From the NCBI RefSeq assembly GCF_014642675.1, contig NZ_BMIS01000008.1, positions 62,001-126,000 on the forward strand: 64,000 nt of DNA, in the 5' to 3' direction. Position 1 is the stretch's first letter. Each line of letters starts with the position of its first letter. A program made the position numbers and the translations under genes. Shown here piece after piece: positions 10,411 through 20,081 of the stretch. The notes under the pieces were generated by a model, which ran no database searches, was not told the DNA's origin, and saw only the letters and a program-made list of their open reading frames with translations. The DNA comes from Nesterenkonia cremea. Its GTDB lineage: Bacteria > Actinomycetota > Actinomycetes > Actinomycetales > Micrococcaceae.

Positions 10411-11427
10411 TCAGCCCTGGTTCTGGTTGCGGAGGTACGCCTCGGCGGCCGCTCCGAGCTCCTCGGCGTCGGGGACGGCGTCGTCGCTCTTGACCAGCAG
10501 GGAACGCTGCTCTGTGGTGGCGTGATCATCGAAGTTCTTCTCCAGGCGAGCCACCAGCTGCTGGATCTCCGGGTTCTTCTCCACCTGGCGGCTCACATCC
10601 TGATCCACCAGACGAGCAGACTCGCGCAGCTCATCGGTGGGCAGCATCAGCTCCAGCGCCGCTCCGGAATACTCCAGAGCGGCCACCGCCACCTGCGGGT
10701 ACTTGCCGTTGGCCAGGTAATGGGGCACATGGAGGGTGTAGCCGACCACATCATGGCCGGACTCATCGATCCGCATCTCCAGGACCTGCCCGAATCCGGC
10801 CTCCAGCTCAGCGGTGGGGCCCCAGGTGGAGATGCCCTCGATCAGGTCCTCTCTGTTGCCGTGGGCGGTCAGCCCCAGCGACCGGGTGTGCGGCACCGGG
10901 AGTCCGAGGGAGTCCACGACGACCACCAGCTGGACCCCCAGCCGCTCGATCAGCTCCAGCACGGCCTCGGAGACCCGCTCCCACTGGAAGTCGGGCTCAT
11001 CGCCGGTGAGCAGCAGGAAGGGCTGGCCCTGGGAATCGCGCACCTCATAGAGGTCCAGATGCGGCCCCCGGTAGTCGGTGAAGCGGTTCTGCGTGAAGGC
11101 GACCTGGGGACGCCGGGAGCGGTAGTCGAAGAGAGAGTCGACGTCGAAGCTGGCCAGCTGCCGGTGCGGCAGCGTGCTCAGCAGAGAGTCAGCGAGCTGC
11201 TTGCTCAGCGTACCGGCGTCGGTGTGGCCCGCCCAGGAGATGAGCATGTTCAGATCCCGGCGCTGCTCCGGGGCGCCGGAGGCATCACGCAGCACCAGAC
11301 CCCCGCCTTCGGCCCGGACTGCCCCGTCAGGCATCGTGTAGCCGGAGAAGTCCTCGCCGTCCTCATCCTGGCCGGTGAAACCGAGCTCAGCCGGATACAC
11401 ATGCAGAAGGTCCAAGGGGTTTTTCAC
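10411..11427 (-). CDS. PAC2 family protein
   Basis: A 338-residue protein with an N-terminal PAC2 (proteasome-assembly-chaperone-like) fold: LNMLISWAGHTDAGTLSKQL, then DYRSRRPQVAF, LLLTGDEPDFQW, and LPVPHTRS, which are typical landmarks of actinobacterial PAC2 proteins. These have not been given a firm function in bacteria. The start is GTG 11427 preceded by GGAGAGGAG; an overlapping ATG is out of frame. It is divergent from pepA and followed after 102 bases by the DUF4192 gene on the same strand. Confidence 0.8.
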   Translation of the reverse strand: MKNPLDLLHVYPAELGFTGQDEDGEDFSGYTMPDGAVRAEGGGLVLRDASGAPEQRRDLNMLISWAGHTDAGTLSKQLADSLLSTLPHRQLASFDVDSLFDYRSRRPQVAFTQNRFTDYRGPHLDLYEVRDSQGQPFLLLTGDEPDFQWERVSEAVLELIERLGVQLVVVVDSLGLPVPHTRSLGLTAHGNREDLIEGISTWGPTAELEAGFGQVLEMRIDESGHDVVGYTLHVPHYLANGKYPQVAVAALEYSGAALELMLPTDELRESARLVDQDVSRQVEKNPEIQQLVARLEKNFDDHATTEQRSLLVKSDDAVPDAEELGAAAEAYLRNQNQG

Positions 11428-11590
11428 AGTGCATTCTCCTCTCCGCACAGCCCTGCCGGTGCGTCTGTCCGGGTCACAACACAGGGCCCGAGCGCGGCAT
11501 TCCCCGGTGCAGATGATTCTGGATAGGATCGACACGGATAAAGAGGTTCGACCGATTCGGTCCCCGTGGTGGGGATCAGACAGGACAGAC

Positions 11591-13180
11591 GTGATCAACG
11601 ACTTCCAGCCCGCACTGACCGCCGTCTCCGGCTCCGTGGAGAAGACCGACGCCGATGCTCTGGTCCTCGGCGTGGCCAAGGGCCCCGAGGGCCCGATCCT
11701 CCTCCCGAACCCCCTGGCCGACAAGGCCGACAAGAGCGTGGCCGACTCGCTGCAGGCCCTAGGTGCCTCCGGCGCCGCCGACCAGCTGCTGCGGCTTCCC
11801 GGCGTGGACGGCTTCAAGTCCGAGACCCTGGTGCTGATCGGAGTGGGTCCGCTCACCGGCGAGCCCACCGGCGGCGTCTCCCTGGAGGCTCTGCGCCGTG
11901 CCGCCGGCTCGGCCGTGCGTCAGCTCAGCAGCGCCGACTCCGTCGCCCTGGCCCTGCCCGCCTCCAGCGCCGAGCAGGTCTCCGCCATCGCTGAGGGCGC
12001 GGCCATCGGTGCCTACTCCTTCAACCACTTCCGCAGCTCCGAGGAGGCGAAGTCCAAGACTCCGGTCAGCGAGATCCGCATCCTGACCGATCTGAAGGAC
12101 CGCCACACCCGTCCTGCGCTGGACCGCGCGGCTGTGGTGGGCGCAGCAGTGCGCGCCACCCGCGATCTGGTCAACACTCCCCCGAGCCACCTCTACCCCG
12201 AGTCCTTCGCAGACATCGCGGAGGAGCTGGCAGGCCGCAGCAAGGCTCCGGCCCAGGGCGGCAGCACCACCAAAGCTCCCAAGCTCAAGGCCAAGGTCTG
12301 GGACGAGAAGGCCCTGGAGAAGGAAGGCTTCGGCGGCATCCTCGGCGTGGGCACCGGCTCCGCCCGCAAGCCCCGCCTGGTCCGCCTGGAGCACTCCCCC
12401 TCCAAGCCGGTGGCGCATATCTCCCTGGTGGGCAAAGGCATCACCTTCGACTCCGGCGGACTCTCCCTGAAGCCGGCCAACGCCATGACCACGATGAAGC
12501 TGGACATGGCCGGCGCCGCCGCCGTGACCGCCGTCGTGCGTGCCGCAGCTGATCTTGACCTGCCGGTGAAGGTGACCGGTTGGCTGTGCCTGGCCGAGAA
12601 CATGCCCTCGGACAGCGCCCAGCGCCCCGAGGACGTCATCACCATCTACGGCGGCAAGACCGTGGAGGTGCTCAACACCGACGCCGAGGGCCGCCTGGTC
12701 ATGGCCGACGGCCTGGTCGCCGCCTCCCAGGAGAACCCGGACGCGATCATCGACGTGGCCACCCTGACCGGCGCTCAGATGATCTCCCTGGGTGTGCGCA
12801 CCAGCGGCGTGATGGGCAATGAGGAGCTGCGCACCGCGCTCTTCGAGGCCTCCGAGCAGGCCGGCGAATCGCTGTGGCCCATGCCCATCCCGGAGGAGGC
12901 CCGCTCCGGCTTCGACTCCGACGTGGCAGACCTCACCAACACCGGTGATCGCTTCGGCGGCATGCTCAACGCCGCGGCCTTCCTGCGCGAGTTCGTGGGT
13001 GAGCGTGCCGATGCCGAGAAGACCCCTCTGGACCCCGAGGCCAAGCGCATCCCTTGGGCCCACGTGGACATCGCCGGACCCGCCTTCAACGAGAAGGCTC
13101 CCTACGGCTACACCACCAAGTCCGGCACCGGCGTCATGGTCCGCACGTTGATCAGCTACCTGGAGTCCTTCGGACGCTGA
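11591..13180 (+). CDS. pepA: Leucyl aminopeptidase (M17)
   Basis: A cytosolic dizinc aminopeptidase removing N-terminal residues from peptides; 529 residues. The C-terminal catalytic domain shows Lys282 and Asp287 in GKGITFDSGGLSLKP and the family signature NTDAEGRL at 362-369. The GTG start at 11591 fits the family N-terminus (VINDFQPALTAVS); the ribosome site AGGACAG is modest. A possible -10 TAGGAT lies at 11524-11529. It is divergent from the PAC2 gene. The lpd gene follows after 75 bases. Confidence 0.95.
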   Translation: MINDFQPALTAVSGSVEKTDADALVLGVAKGPEGPILLPNPLADKADKSVADSLQALGASGAADQLLRLPGVDGFKSETLVLIGVGPLTGEPTGGVSLEALRRAAGSAVRQLSSADSVALALPASSAEQVSAIAEGAAIGAYSFNHFRSSEEAKSKTPVSEIRILTDLKDRHTRPALDRAAVVGAAVRATRDLVNTPPSHLYPESFADIAEELAGRSKAPAQGGSTTKAPKLKAKVWDEKALEKEGFGGILGVGTGSARKPRLVRLEHSPSKPVAHISLVGKGITFDSGGLSLKPANAMTTMKLDMAGAAAVTAVVRAAADLDLPVKVTGWLCLAENMPSDSAQRPEDVITIYGGKTVEVLNTDAEGRLVMADGLVAASQENPDAIIDVATLTGAQMISLGVRTSGVMGNEELRTALFEASEQAGESLWPMPIPEEARSGFDSDVADLTNTGDRFGGMLNAAAFLREFVGERADAEKTPLDPEAKRIPWAHVDIAGPAFNEKAPYGYTTKSGTGVMVRTLISYLESFGR

Positions 13181-13255
13181 GCGCCCCTGCGCCGCTGATA
13201 AGCTGAAACCCAGAGAAATCGACATCAATTCTCATGCAACCCAAGGGAGAACACC

Positions 13256-14629
13256 GTGGCTGATCAGCCTCAGGAATTCGACGTACTCGTCCTCGGCGGC
13301 GGCAGCGCCGGCTACGCCGCAGCACTGCGCTCCGTCCAGCACGGGCTGACCGTCGGCCTGATCGAGAAGTCCAAGCTGGGCGGCACCTGCCTGCACACCG
13401 GCTGCATCCCCACCAAGGCATACCTGCACGCCGCTGAGCTCGCCGATGAGGCGAAGGAGTCAGAGAAGTACGGCGTGAAGATGACCTTCGAGGGCATCGA
13501 CATGGCCAAGGTCAAGGAGTACAAGGACGGCATCGTCGCCGGCAAGCACAAGGGCCTGTCCGGGCTGCTGAAGATGCGCAAGGTCCAGGTCATCGAGGGC
13601 GAGGGCAAGCTCGTCTCCCAGGACGAGATCGAGGTCGGCGGCACCCGCTACAAGGCCGAGAACATCGTCCTGGCCACCGGCTCCACCTCCAAGACCATGG
13701 GTCTGCCCCTCTCGGAGAAGATCATCACCTCCACCGAGGCGCTGGAGCTCGAGCACACTCCGAAGTCGGCCATCGTCCTGGGCGGCGGCGTCATCGGTTG
13801 CGAGTTCGCCTCCGCATGGACCTCCTACGGCACCGAGGTGACCATCATCGAGGGCCTGCCCACGCTGGTCCCGAACGAGGATCCCTCGATCATCAAGCAG
13901 CTGGAGCGCACCTTCAAGAAGCGTGGCATCAGGTCCAATCTGGGCACCTTCTTCAAGTCCGTGGAGGAGACCTCCGACGGTGTGAAGGTGACCCTGGAGG
14001 ACGGCAAGACCTTCGAGGCCGAGATCTGCCTGATCGCCGTCGGCCGCGGCCCGGTCACCGAGGGCCTCGGCTTCGAGGAGCAGGGCATCACCCTGGACCG
14101 CGGCTTCGTCATCACCGATGAGCGTCTGCACACCGGCGTGGGCAGCATCTACGCCGTGGGCGACATCGTCCCCGGCCTGCAGCTCGCCCACCGCGGCTAC
14201 CAGCAGGGCCTCTTCGTGGCCGAGGAGATCGTGGGGAACAACCCCGTGATCGTCGAGGACATCAACATCCCCAAGGTCACCTTCTGCGAGCCGGAGATCA
14301 TGTCCGTGGGCTACACCCAGCCCAAGGCCGAGGAGCAGTTCGGCAAGGACCAGATCGAGCTCACCGAGTACAACCTGGCCGGCAACGGCAAGTCCTCCAT
14401 CCTCGGCACCGGCGGCATCATCAAGATGGTGAGCGTCAAGGGCGGTCCGATCGTGGGCGTCCACGGCATCGGCACCCGCATCGGTGAGCAGATCGGGGAG
14501 GCCCAGCTCATCGTCAACTGGGAGGCCTACCCTGAGGATGTGGCCACCCTCGTCCATGCCCACCCCACTCAGAATGAGGCCCTCGGTGAAGCCGCCATGG
14601 CCCTCTTCGGCCACCCGCTGCACGGCTGA
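13256..14629 (+). CDS. lpdA: Dihydrolipoyl dehydrogenase (E3)
   Basis: A 457-residue FAD disulfide reductase that reoxidises dihydrolipoyl groups of 2-oxo acid dehydrogenases with NAD+. The FAD loop GGGSAG is at 14-19, the redox pair Cys45/Cys50 in GGTCLHTGCIPTK, the second nucleotide loop GGGVIGCEFA near 177, and the catalytic His436/Glu441 in HAHPTQNEALGEA. The start GTG 13256 follows AAGGGAG. sucB comes 35 bases later, so E3 and E2 are probably co-transcribed. Confidence 0.96.
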   Translation: MADQPQEFDVLVLGGGSAGYAAALRSVQHGLTVGLIEKSKLGGTCLHTGCIPTKAYLHAAELADEAKESEKYGVKMTFEGIDMAKVKEYKDGIVAGKHKGLSGLLKMRKVQVIEGEGKLVSQDEIEVGGTRYKAENIVLATGSTSKTMGLPLSEKIITSTEALELEHTPKSAIVLGGGVIGCEFASAWTSYGTEVTIIEGLPTLVPNEDPSIIKQLERTFKKRGIRSNLGTFFKSVEETSDGVKVTLEDGKTFEAEICLIAVGRGPVTEGLGFEEQGITLDRGFVITDERLHTGVGSIYAVGDIVPGLQLAHRGYQQGLFVAEEIVGNNPVIVEDINIPKVTFCEPEIMSVGYTQPKAEEQFGKDQIELTEYNLAGNGKSSILGTGGIIKMVSVKGGPIVGVHGIGTRIGEQIGEAQLIVNWEAYPEDVATLVHAHPTQNEALGEAAMALFGHPLHG

Positions 14630-14664
14630 GTCCACCCAAACGAGACGACTAGGAGTCGGACACA

Positions 14665-16485
14665 ATGTCTGAGACTGTAAATCTTCCAGCCCTCGGTGAA
14701 TCGGTCACCGAAGGCACTGTGACCCGCTGGCTCGTCGAAGTCGGTGACGAGGTCGAGGTCGACCAGCCCATCGTCGAGGTCTCCACCGACAAGGTGGACA
14801 CCGAGGTTCCCTCCCCCGCCGCCGGCACCATCGAAGAGCTGCTGGTGGGCGAGGACGAGACCGTCGAGGTCGGCGCCCCGCTGGTCAAGATCGGCGACGG
14901 CGGCTCCGGCGGCGGCTCTGAGGAGCCCGCCCAGGAGACCGAGGAGCCTGCTGAGGCCGAGGAAGAGGCACCCACCCCCGCCGCGGGCGAGGCTGGCGGC
15001 GCCGAGGCCGTGGCCGAGGAGAAGAGCCCGGCTGAGGACACTGAGTCCTCCTCCGGCTCCGCACCCTCCGGCGACGCCCAGGAGGTGACCCTGCCCGCAC
15101 TGGGCGAGTCCGTGACCGAGGGCACCGTCACCCGCTGGCTCGTCGAGGTCGGCGATGCGGTGGACGTGGACCAGCCGCTGCTCGAGGTCTCCACCGATAA
15201 GGTGGACACCGAGGTCCCCTCCCCCGTGGCAGGCACCGTCCAGGAGCTCAAGGTCAGTGAGGATGAGACCGTCGAGGTCGGAGCCGTGCTGGCACTGGTC
15301 GGCTCCGGTGCTCCGTCCGGCGGTTCTGCACCGGCTCAGGACGAGCCCGCAGAGGAGGCACCGGCCGAGGAGCCCAAGGCTGAAGAGCCCAAGCCTGAGG
15401 AGCCCGCTCCCGCTCAGGAGGAGCCCGAGCAGGAGGCACCGAAGCCGGAGGAGGCTCCCGAGCAGGAGGCTCAGAAATCTGAGGAGAAGCCCGCAGAGAA
15501 GTCTGCACCGGCTTCCTCCGGCTCCGACTCCTCCGCAGCGTCTTCCTCTTCGGCAGAGGGTTACGTGACCCCGCTGGTCCGCAAACTGGCCAAGCAGGAG
15601 GGCATCGACCTCTCCTCGGTCAAGGGCACCGGCGTGGGCGGCCGCATCCGCAAACAGGACGTGCTGGACGCGGCAGAGGCCGAGAAGTCCTCTGCCCCGG
15701 CAGAGTCCGCACCCGCCGGCGGCGAATCCAAGCCGGCGCCGAAGGTCGAGGTGGACACCACCAAGCGCGGCACCACGGAGAAGGCTCCGCGGATCCGCCA
15801 GGTCATCGCCCGCCGGATGAAGGAGTCCCTGGAGGTCTCCGCGCAGCTGACTCAGGTGCAAGAGGTCGACATGACCCGCATCGTGAACCTGCGCGCCAAG
15901 GCCAAGGCCTCCTTCAAGGAGCAGAACGGAGTGAACCTCACCTACCTGCCCTTCATCGCCACCTCGGTCACCGAGGCGCTCAAGCAGCACCCCAAGCTGA
16001 ACGCCGAGTACCACGAGGACTCCCAGGAGATCGTCTACCACGACGCCGAGCACCTCGCCTTCGCCGTGGACACCGAGAAGGGCCTGCTGGTCCCGGTGAT
16101 CTCCGATGCGGGCGATCTCTCCATGGCCGGCATGTCCAAGAAGATCAACGACGTCGCAGGCCGCACCCGCGACAGCAAGATCGGACCGGAGGAGCTGGCC
16201 GGCGGCACGTTCACCATCACCAACATCGGTTCTGTGGGTGCGCTGTTCGACACTCCCATCATCAACCAGCCCCAGGTGGCCATCCTGGGCACCGGCACCA
16301 TCGAGAAGCGTCCCAAGGTGGTCACCGACGCCGACGGCAACGACACCATCGGCATCCGTCACCTGATGTACCTCTCGCTGACCTACGATCACCGGATCGT
16401 GGACGGCGCCGACGCCGGCCGCTTCCTGCAGACGCTCAAGGCGCGTCTGGAAGAGGGTAACTTCGAGGCTCAGCTGGGACTCTGA
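14665..16485 (+). CDS. sucB: 2-oxoglutarate dehydrogenase E2, dihydrolipoamide succinyltransferase, two lipoyl domains
   Basis: A 606-residue E2 core enzyme. Two near-identical lipoyl domains occupy about 1-80 and 137-216, with lipoylated lysines Lys43 and Lys179 in [14 protein letters not shown]; the DNA of the two copies is clearly duplicated (about 14680-14870 and 15090-15290). Glu/Pro/Ala-rich linkers (80-135 and 220-295) follow each. The E3/E1-binding domain is near 298-335 ([20 protein letters not shown]). The acyltransferase domain has His576 and Asp580 in DHRIVDG. Lipoate for it is supplied by lipB-lipA 1.8 kb downstream. A strong terminator closes the transcript. Confidence 0.95.
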   Translation: MSETVNLPALGESVTEGTVTRWLVEVGDEVEVDQPIVEVSTDKVDTEVPSPAAGTIEELLVGEDETVEVGAPLVKIGDGGSGGGSEEPAQETEEPAEAEEEAPTPAAGEAGGAEAVAEEKSPAEDTESSSGSAPSGDAQEVTLPALGESVTEGTVTRWLVEVGDAVDVDQPLLEVSTDKVDTEVPSPVAGTVQELKVSEDETVEVGAVLALVGSGAPSGGSAPAQDEPAEEAPAEEPKAEEPKPEEPAPAQEEPEQEAPKPEEAPEQEAQKSEEKPAEKSAPASSGSDSSAASSSSAEGYVTPLVRKLAKQEGIDLSSVKGTGVGGRIRKQDVLDAAEAEKSSAPAESAPAGGESKPAPKVEVDTTKRGTTEKAPRIRQVIARRMKESLEVSAQLTQVQEVDMTRIVNLRAKAKASFKEQNGVNLTYLPFIATSVTEALKQHPKLNAEYHEDSQEIVYHDAEHLAFAVDTEKGLLVPVISDAGDLSMAGMSKKINDVAGRTRDSKIGPEELAGGTFTITNIGSVGALFDTPIINQPQVAILGTGTIEKRPKVVTDADGNDTIGIRHLMYLSLTYDHRIVDGADAGRFLQTLKARLEEGNFEAQLGL

Positions 16486-16504
16486 TCCTGGCTGACCACT
16501 GTAT

Positions 16505-16539
16505 TGTGGGGACCTGCTCATCCTGAGCGGGTCCCCACA
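16505..16539. terminator. Bidirectional terminator between sucB and the kinase gene
   Basis: TGTGGGGACC, one unpaired base, GCTCA pair with TGAGC, one unpaired base, GGTCCCCACA around a three-base loop: a long GC-rich stem between convergent genes. No long T-run is present, as is common in GC-rich actinobacteria. Confidence 0.8.
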
Positions 16540-16554
16540 GCTGTATCCGGACCC

Positions 16555-18144
16555 TCACAGCTCGCGGACCTCGTAGAGAAGCCATCGGTCCCCATGCCGC
16601 TGCAGGATCAGCCGGACCTCCTGGGTGTGCAGCTGCTCCGAGTGGAAGTCCTGTGCGGAGACTCTGACATCCAGAGCAGCCGCCTCATCCGACTCCAGTC
16701 CATCATCCGGTTCTGACAGCTCCCCCTCGCCGACCGGTGCAGAGCTCACCGGGTCGGCGTCGAGGATCTCCATCTCCATCTGCTGACCGACATAGGAGAT
16801 CTCCTCAGCGAGCAGGGAATCCATCAGCTCCCGGTCCGCGCTCAGCGCAGGGGAGCCTTCCACGGTGTAGACCTGCGCCAGATCTGAGCCGGGCTCCGAG
16901 AGGGCGGCCGTGCGCAGCGCGGCGATGCCCTCCAAGGCTTCCTCCGGGTCCGCTGCGGTGATCCGTTCCAGGGCCTCGAGCACCTCGGCCTCAGAGATCC
17001 CGTCCCTTGCTGACTGCACCATCTCCCCGTGGCCCTGTACTGCCGAGGATTCGAGTCCGCTCCACCAGAGCCATCCGCCGGTGCCCAGCACCAGGGCGCA
17101 GGCGGCAGCGATCAGGCCCACCCTGCTGCGCAGCATCCTGCCCAGCGGGGCGCGCGGACGGTCGCGGGGATCTGGAAGCCGGGTGGGCAGCTCGGGCAGA
17201 ACCTCATCCTCCACATGTGCGCTCAGATCCAGCGGCTGTGCCGGGGCCGCACAGAAGAGGGCATGGGCGAACTCTGCCGCCGTCGGCCGACCCTCCGGGT
17301 GTTCGGACAGCCCCTCCTCCAGCAGACCGACCAGCGGCTCCGGCGCCTCGGAGCAGAGTGCGGACAGCGGCGGCCTGTCCCGCCCGGTCACCGGCGCCTC
17401 CCCGGTGAGCGCGTACCAGCACACGGCAGCCAAGGAATAGACGTCGGCCTCGGAAGCCAGGTCCGAGGCGAGTCGTCGGGAGAGGCTGCGGCCGGCGTCG
17501 TGACCTCGGATCAGGTCCTCACGCTCCGGTGCCATGAAACCCGGGGTCCCGCGCTCGCTCAGCGGTGTCCCCAGCAGCTGCGCCTCGCCCAGATCGGCCA
17601 GCGCCGGCCGGCCGTCCGGGGCCAGCAGGACGTTTCCGGCCGAGATGTCTCCATGCACCGCACCCTGACTGTGCAGATGCGCCACCGCCTCGGCGATGGG
17701 ACTCATAGCCGTCACGAGCTCGCCCGGGCCGATCCGGCCCTCGGCGCGGATCAGCCCGCTCAGCGCCCCGCCTGTATAGGCATCCAGGAGCAGGCCGGGG
17801 CCGACCGAAGTGGGCACGGCACCATAGGCGCGGACGATATGCGGATGGCGCAGCGGCTCCATAGCCTGCAGCTCCGCGCGGATATCCGCCGGCTCGGCCT
17901 GGGAAGCCGCATCGCCTGCGGAGGATCGGCGCGGAACCTTCAGCGCCAGCTCCTCAGGCAGCCCGGGTCGCCGCCGCTCCGCTCGGACCAGCCAGACGGC
18001 GGCCTGTCCGCCGATGCCCAGCAGGCGCCGCACCGAGAAGCCGGGCACCGCCGGGGCCGGCTGACGCTCCGAATCGCACTGACTGTCCAGGGTGCTCTGA
18101 GACTTCAGATTGCTCTGCATGACGCCAACGATGCCCCAGTTCAC
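16555..18144 (-). CDS. Membrane-anchored serine/threonine protein kinase with HGD catalytic loop
   Basis: A 529-residue Hanks-type kinase. The glycine loop GIGGQAAVW is at 43-51, ATP lysine Lys69 in ELALKV, the catalytic loop is HGDISAGN (164-171) in place of HRDxKxxN, the metal motif is DLG (184-186) instead of DFG, and APE is at 205-207. A single membrane span lies at 342-362, leaving about 165 residues outside that contain no domain I recognise. Start GTG 18144 has GGGGAT upstream; ATG 18120 is an alternative without one. It lies head-to-head with lipB and tail-to-tail with sucB, which suggests but does not prove a link to 2-oxoglutarate metabolism. Confidence 0.85.
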   Translation of the reverse strand: MNWGIVGVMQSNLKSQSTLDSQCDSERQPAPAVPGFSVRRLLGIGGQAAVWLVRAERRRPGLPEELALKVPRRSSAGDAASQAEPADIRAELQAMEPLRHPHIVRAYGAVPTSVGPGLLLDAYTGGALSGLIRAEGRIGPGELVTAMSPIAEAVAHLHSQGAVHGDISAGNVLLAPDGRPALADLGEAQLLGTPLSERGTPGFMAPEREDLIRGHDAGRSLSRRLASDLASEADVYSLAAVCWYALTGEAPVTGRDRPPLSALCSEAPEPLVGLLEEGLSEHPEGRPTAAEFAHALFCAAPAQPLDLSAHVEDEVLPELPTRLPDPRDRPRAPLGRMLRSRVGLIAAACALVLGTGGWLWWSGLESSAVQGHGEMVQSARDGISEAEVLEALERITAADPEEALEGIAALRTAALSEPGSDLAQVYTVEGSPALSADRELMDSLLAEEISYVGQQMEMEILDADPVSSAPVGEGELSEPDDGLESDEAAALDVRVSAQDFHSEQLHTQEVRLILQRHGDRWLLYEVREL

Positions 18145-18159
18145 CGATCCCCGCTGAGG

Positions 18160-18197
18160 TTATCCACAGCCCTGGCGGGCCGGGAGCGTTCTCCACA
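18160..18197 (+). promoter_or_regulatory. DnaA boxes between the kinase gene and lipB
   Basis: TTATCCACA at 18160-18168 is a perfect match to the DnaA box consensus, and TTCTCCACA at 18189-18197 differs at one base, in the same orientation and 29 bases apart. They lie in the 121-base divergent promoter region. No AT-rich unwinding element or dnaA/dnaN gene is near, so this is a candidate DnaA-regulated or titration site, not an origin. Confidence 0.45.
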
Positions 18198-18265
18198 GGA
18201 ACGAGCCCCTGCGCGTTGCGGGCCGGCGGTCACGTCTCTACGCTCTTAAGGTTTAGGCTAGGGGC

Positions 18266-18997
18266 ATGGACCTCGAACTACGCAGGCTCGGCTTCGACCC
18301 CGATCTGGTCGACTACACCGAGGCGCTCGAGCTGCAGCGTCAGCTCCACACCAGTGTCCGTGAGGGCTCCTCCCCCTCCACCCTCCTGCTGTTGGAGCAC
18401 GCCGACGTCTACACAGCGGGCAAGCGCACCGAAGAGGTGGACCGCCCCAAGGACGGCACTCCGGTCATCGATGTGGACCGCGGCGGCAAGATCACCTGGC
18501 ACGGCCGCGGCCAGCTCGTGGGCTACCCCATCCTGGCTCTGCGCGACCGCTCCCTGATCAAGGACTATGTCTGCACCCTCGAGGGCGTCATCATGAAGGT
18601 GCTCGCCGAGGACTACGGCATCCAGGGTGAGCGGGTCGAGGGCCGTTCCGGCGTCTGGCTGACCGACGGCCCCCGGGACCGCAAGATCGCAGCCGTGGGC
18701 ATCCGCGTGCACCAGTCGGTGACGCTGCACGGCTTCGCCCTGAACTGCTCCAACTCTCTGGATCCGTTCGATAACATCATCCCTTGCGGGATCAGCGACG
18801 CCGACACCACCACCATCAGCGCAGAGATCGGAAGCACCGTCCGCCCCGAAGAGGTGGTGGAGCGCATCGCCGAGGAATTGAAGTCAGCCCTGCCCCGTTA
18901 CATCGGTGCGGGTCAGCGGACTGAGCAGTCCGCCGATCAGGAGTCGGTGCTCAGCGCCTGCTCCGTCGCACAGCCGAAGGAAGGTGTCCCCCAGTGA
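18266..18997 (+). CDS. lipB: Octanoyl-[ACP]:protein N-octanoyltransferase
   Basis: LipB (243 residues) moves octanoyl groups from acyl carrier protein to lipoyl domains such as those of SucB. The substrate pocket motif [17 protein letters not shown] is at 72-88, and the catalytic pair is Lys140 ([11 protein letters not shown]) and Cys174 (PCGISD). A TAGGCT -10-like box at 18254-18259 lies six bases before ATG 18266, so transcription may begin at or near the start codon. The 3' end overlaps lipA by four bases (GTGA). Confidence 0.95.
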   Translation: MDLELRRLGFDPDLVDYTEALELQRQLHTSVREGSSPSTLLLLEHADVYTAGKRTEEVDRPKDGTPVIDVDRGGKITWHGRGQLVGYPILALRDRSLIKDYVCTLEGVIMKVLAEDYGIQGERVEGRSGVWLTDGPRDRKIAAVGIRVHQSVTLHGFALNCSNSLDPFDNIIPCGISDADTTTISAEIGSTVRPEEVVERIAEELKSALPRYIGAGQRTEQSADQESVLSACSVAQPKEGVPQ

Positions 18998-20061
18998 CCG
19001 AACAGGCAGTCCGTCCCACCGGAGGATGCGGAACCGGCGGAGGTGCCGCCAGCAGCAATGTCGCCCCGGAGGGCCGCCGCATGCTCCGTGTGGAGGCCAA
19101 GAACGCCGCCGTGCCCGTGGAGCGCAAGCCGGACTGGATGCGCTCCAAGGTCAAGATGGGCCCGGAGTTCGTGGACATGAAGAAGCGTGTGGGCGAGAAG
19201 GGCCTGCACACCGTCTGTGAGGAGGCCGGGTGCCCCAACATCTACGAGTGCTGGGAGGACCGCGAGGCCACCTTCCTCATCGGAGGCTCCGCCTGCACCC
19301 GCCGCTGCGACTTCTGCGAGATCGACACCGGCCGCCCCGCAGCCCTGGACGAGTCCGAGCCGCTGCAGGTGGCCCAGTCCGTGGCCGAGATGGAGCTGCG
19401 CTACGCCACCGTCACCGGTGTGGCCCGCGATGACCTCGACGATGAGGGCGTCTGGCTCTACGCCGAGACCATTCGCAAGATCCACGAGCTGAACCCCGGC
19501 ACCGGCGTCGAGATCCTGATCCCGGACTTCTCCGGCAAGGAGGAGAACATCGCCGGGATCTGCGAGGCCAAGCCGGAGGTCTTCGCCCACAACGTAGAGA
19601 CGGTGCCGCGCATCTTCCGCCGCATCCGTCCGGCCTTCCGCTATGAGCGCTCCCTGGACGTGCTCACCCAGGGCCGCAGCCACAACATGATCACCAAGTC
19701 CAACCTGATCCTGGGCATGGGCGAGACCCGCGAAGAGGTCTCCGAGGCGCTGCAGGACCTCCACGACGCCGGTTGTGACCTGCTCACCATCACGCAGTAC
19801 CTGCGGCCCACCCCACGCCACCTGCCGGTGGACCGCTGGGTCAAGCCCCAGGAGTTCCTGGACATCCAGCAGGAGGCCGAGGAGATCGGCTTCCTGGGCG
19901 TGATGTCCGGACCGCTGGTCCGGTCCTCCTACCGGGCCGGCTCCCTGTGGGCCAAGGCGATGAAGAAGAAGGGCTGGGAGATCCCCGCTGAGCTCTCCCA
20001 CATCGAACCTTCCGGGCAGACCCGCCAGGAGGCCGCCACCCTGGTCGCCGCAGGGCACTGA
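18994..20061 (+). CDS. lipA: Lipoyl synthase
   Basis: A 355-residue radical-SAM enzyme that inserts two sulfurs into octanoyl groups made by LipB. The auxiliary cluster ligands are Cys75, Cys80, Cys86 ([12 protein letters not shown]) and the SAM cluster ligands Cys101, Cys105, Cys108 (CTRRCDFC). The first 35 residues are a Gly/Ala-rich extension ([11 protein letters not shown]) without known role. The start GTG 18994 overlaps the lipB stop, so the two are translationally coupled. Confidence 0.96.
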   Translation: MTEQAVRPTGGCGTGGGAASSNVAPEGRRMLRVEAKNAAVPVERKPDWMRSKVKMGPEFVDMKKRVGEKGLHTVCEEAGCPNIYECWEDREATFLIGGSACTRRCDFCEIDTGRPAALDESEPLQVAQSVAEMELRYATVTGVARDDLDDEGVWLYAETIRKIHELNPGTGVEILIPDFSGKEENIAGICEAKPEVFAHNVETVPRIFRRIRPAFRYERSLDVLTQGRSHNMITKSNLILGMGETREEVSEALQDLHDAGCDLLTITQYLRPTPRHLPVDRWVKPQEFLDIQQEAEEIGFLGVMSGPLVRSSYRAGSLWAKAMKKKGWEIPAELSHIEPSGQTRQEAATLVAAGH

Positions 20062-20081
20062 TGCGATAGACTGGGACCATT

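Noticed and set aside
14569-16521. A 650-codon open frame antisense to sucB
   Set aside because: Shadow of the Glu/Pro/Ala-rich E2 gene; low complexity and no ribosome site.
18121-18265. Replication origin suggested by DnaA boxes
   Set aside because: Only two boxes, no AT-rich element, and no dnaA, dnaN, recF or gyrB neighbours.
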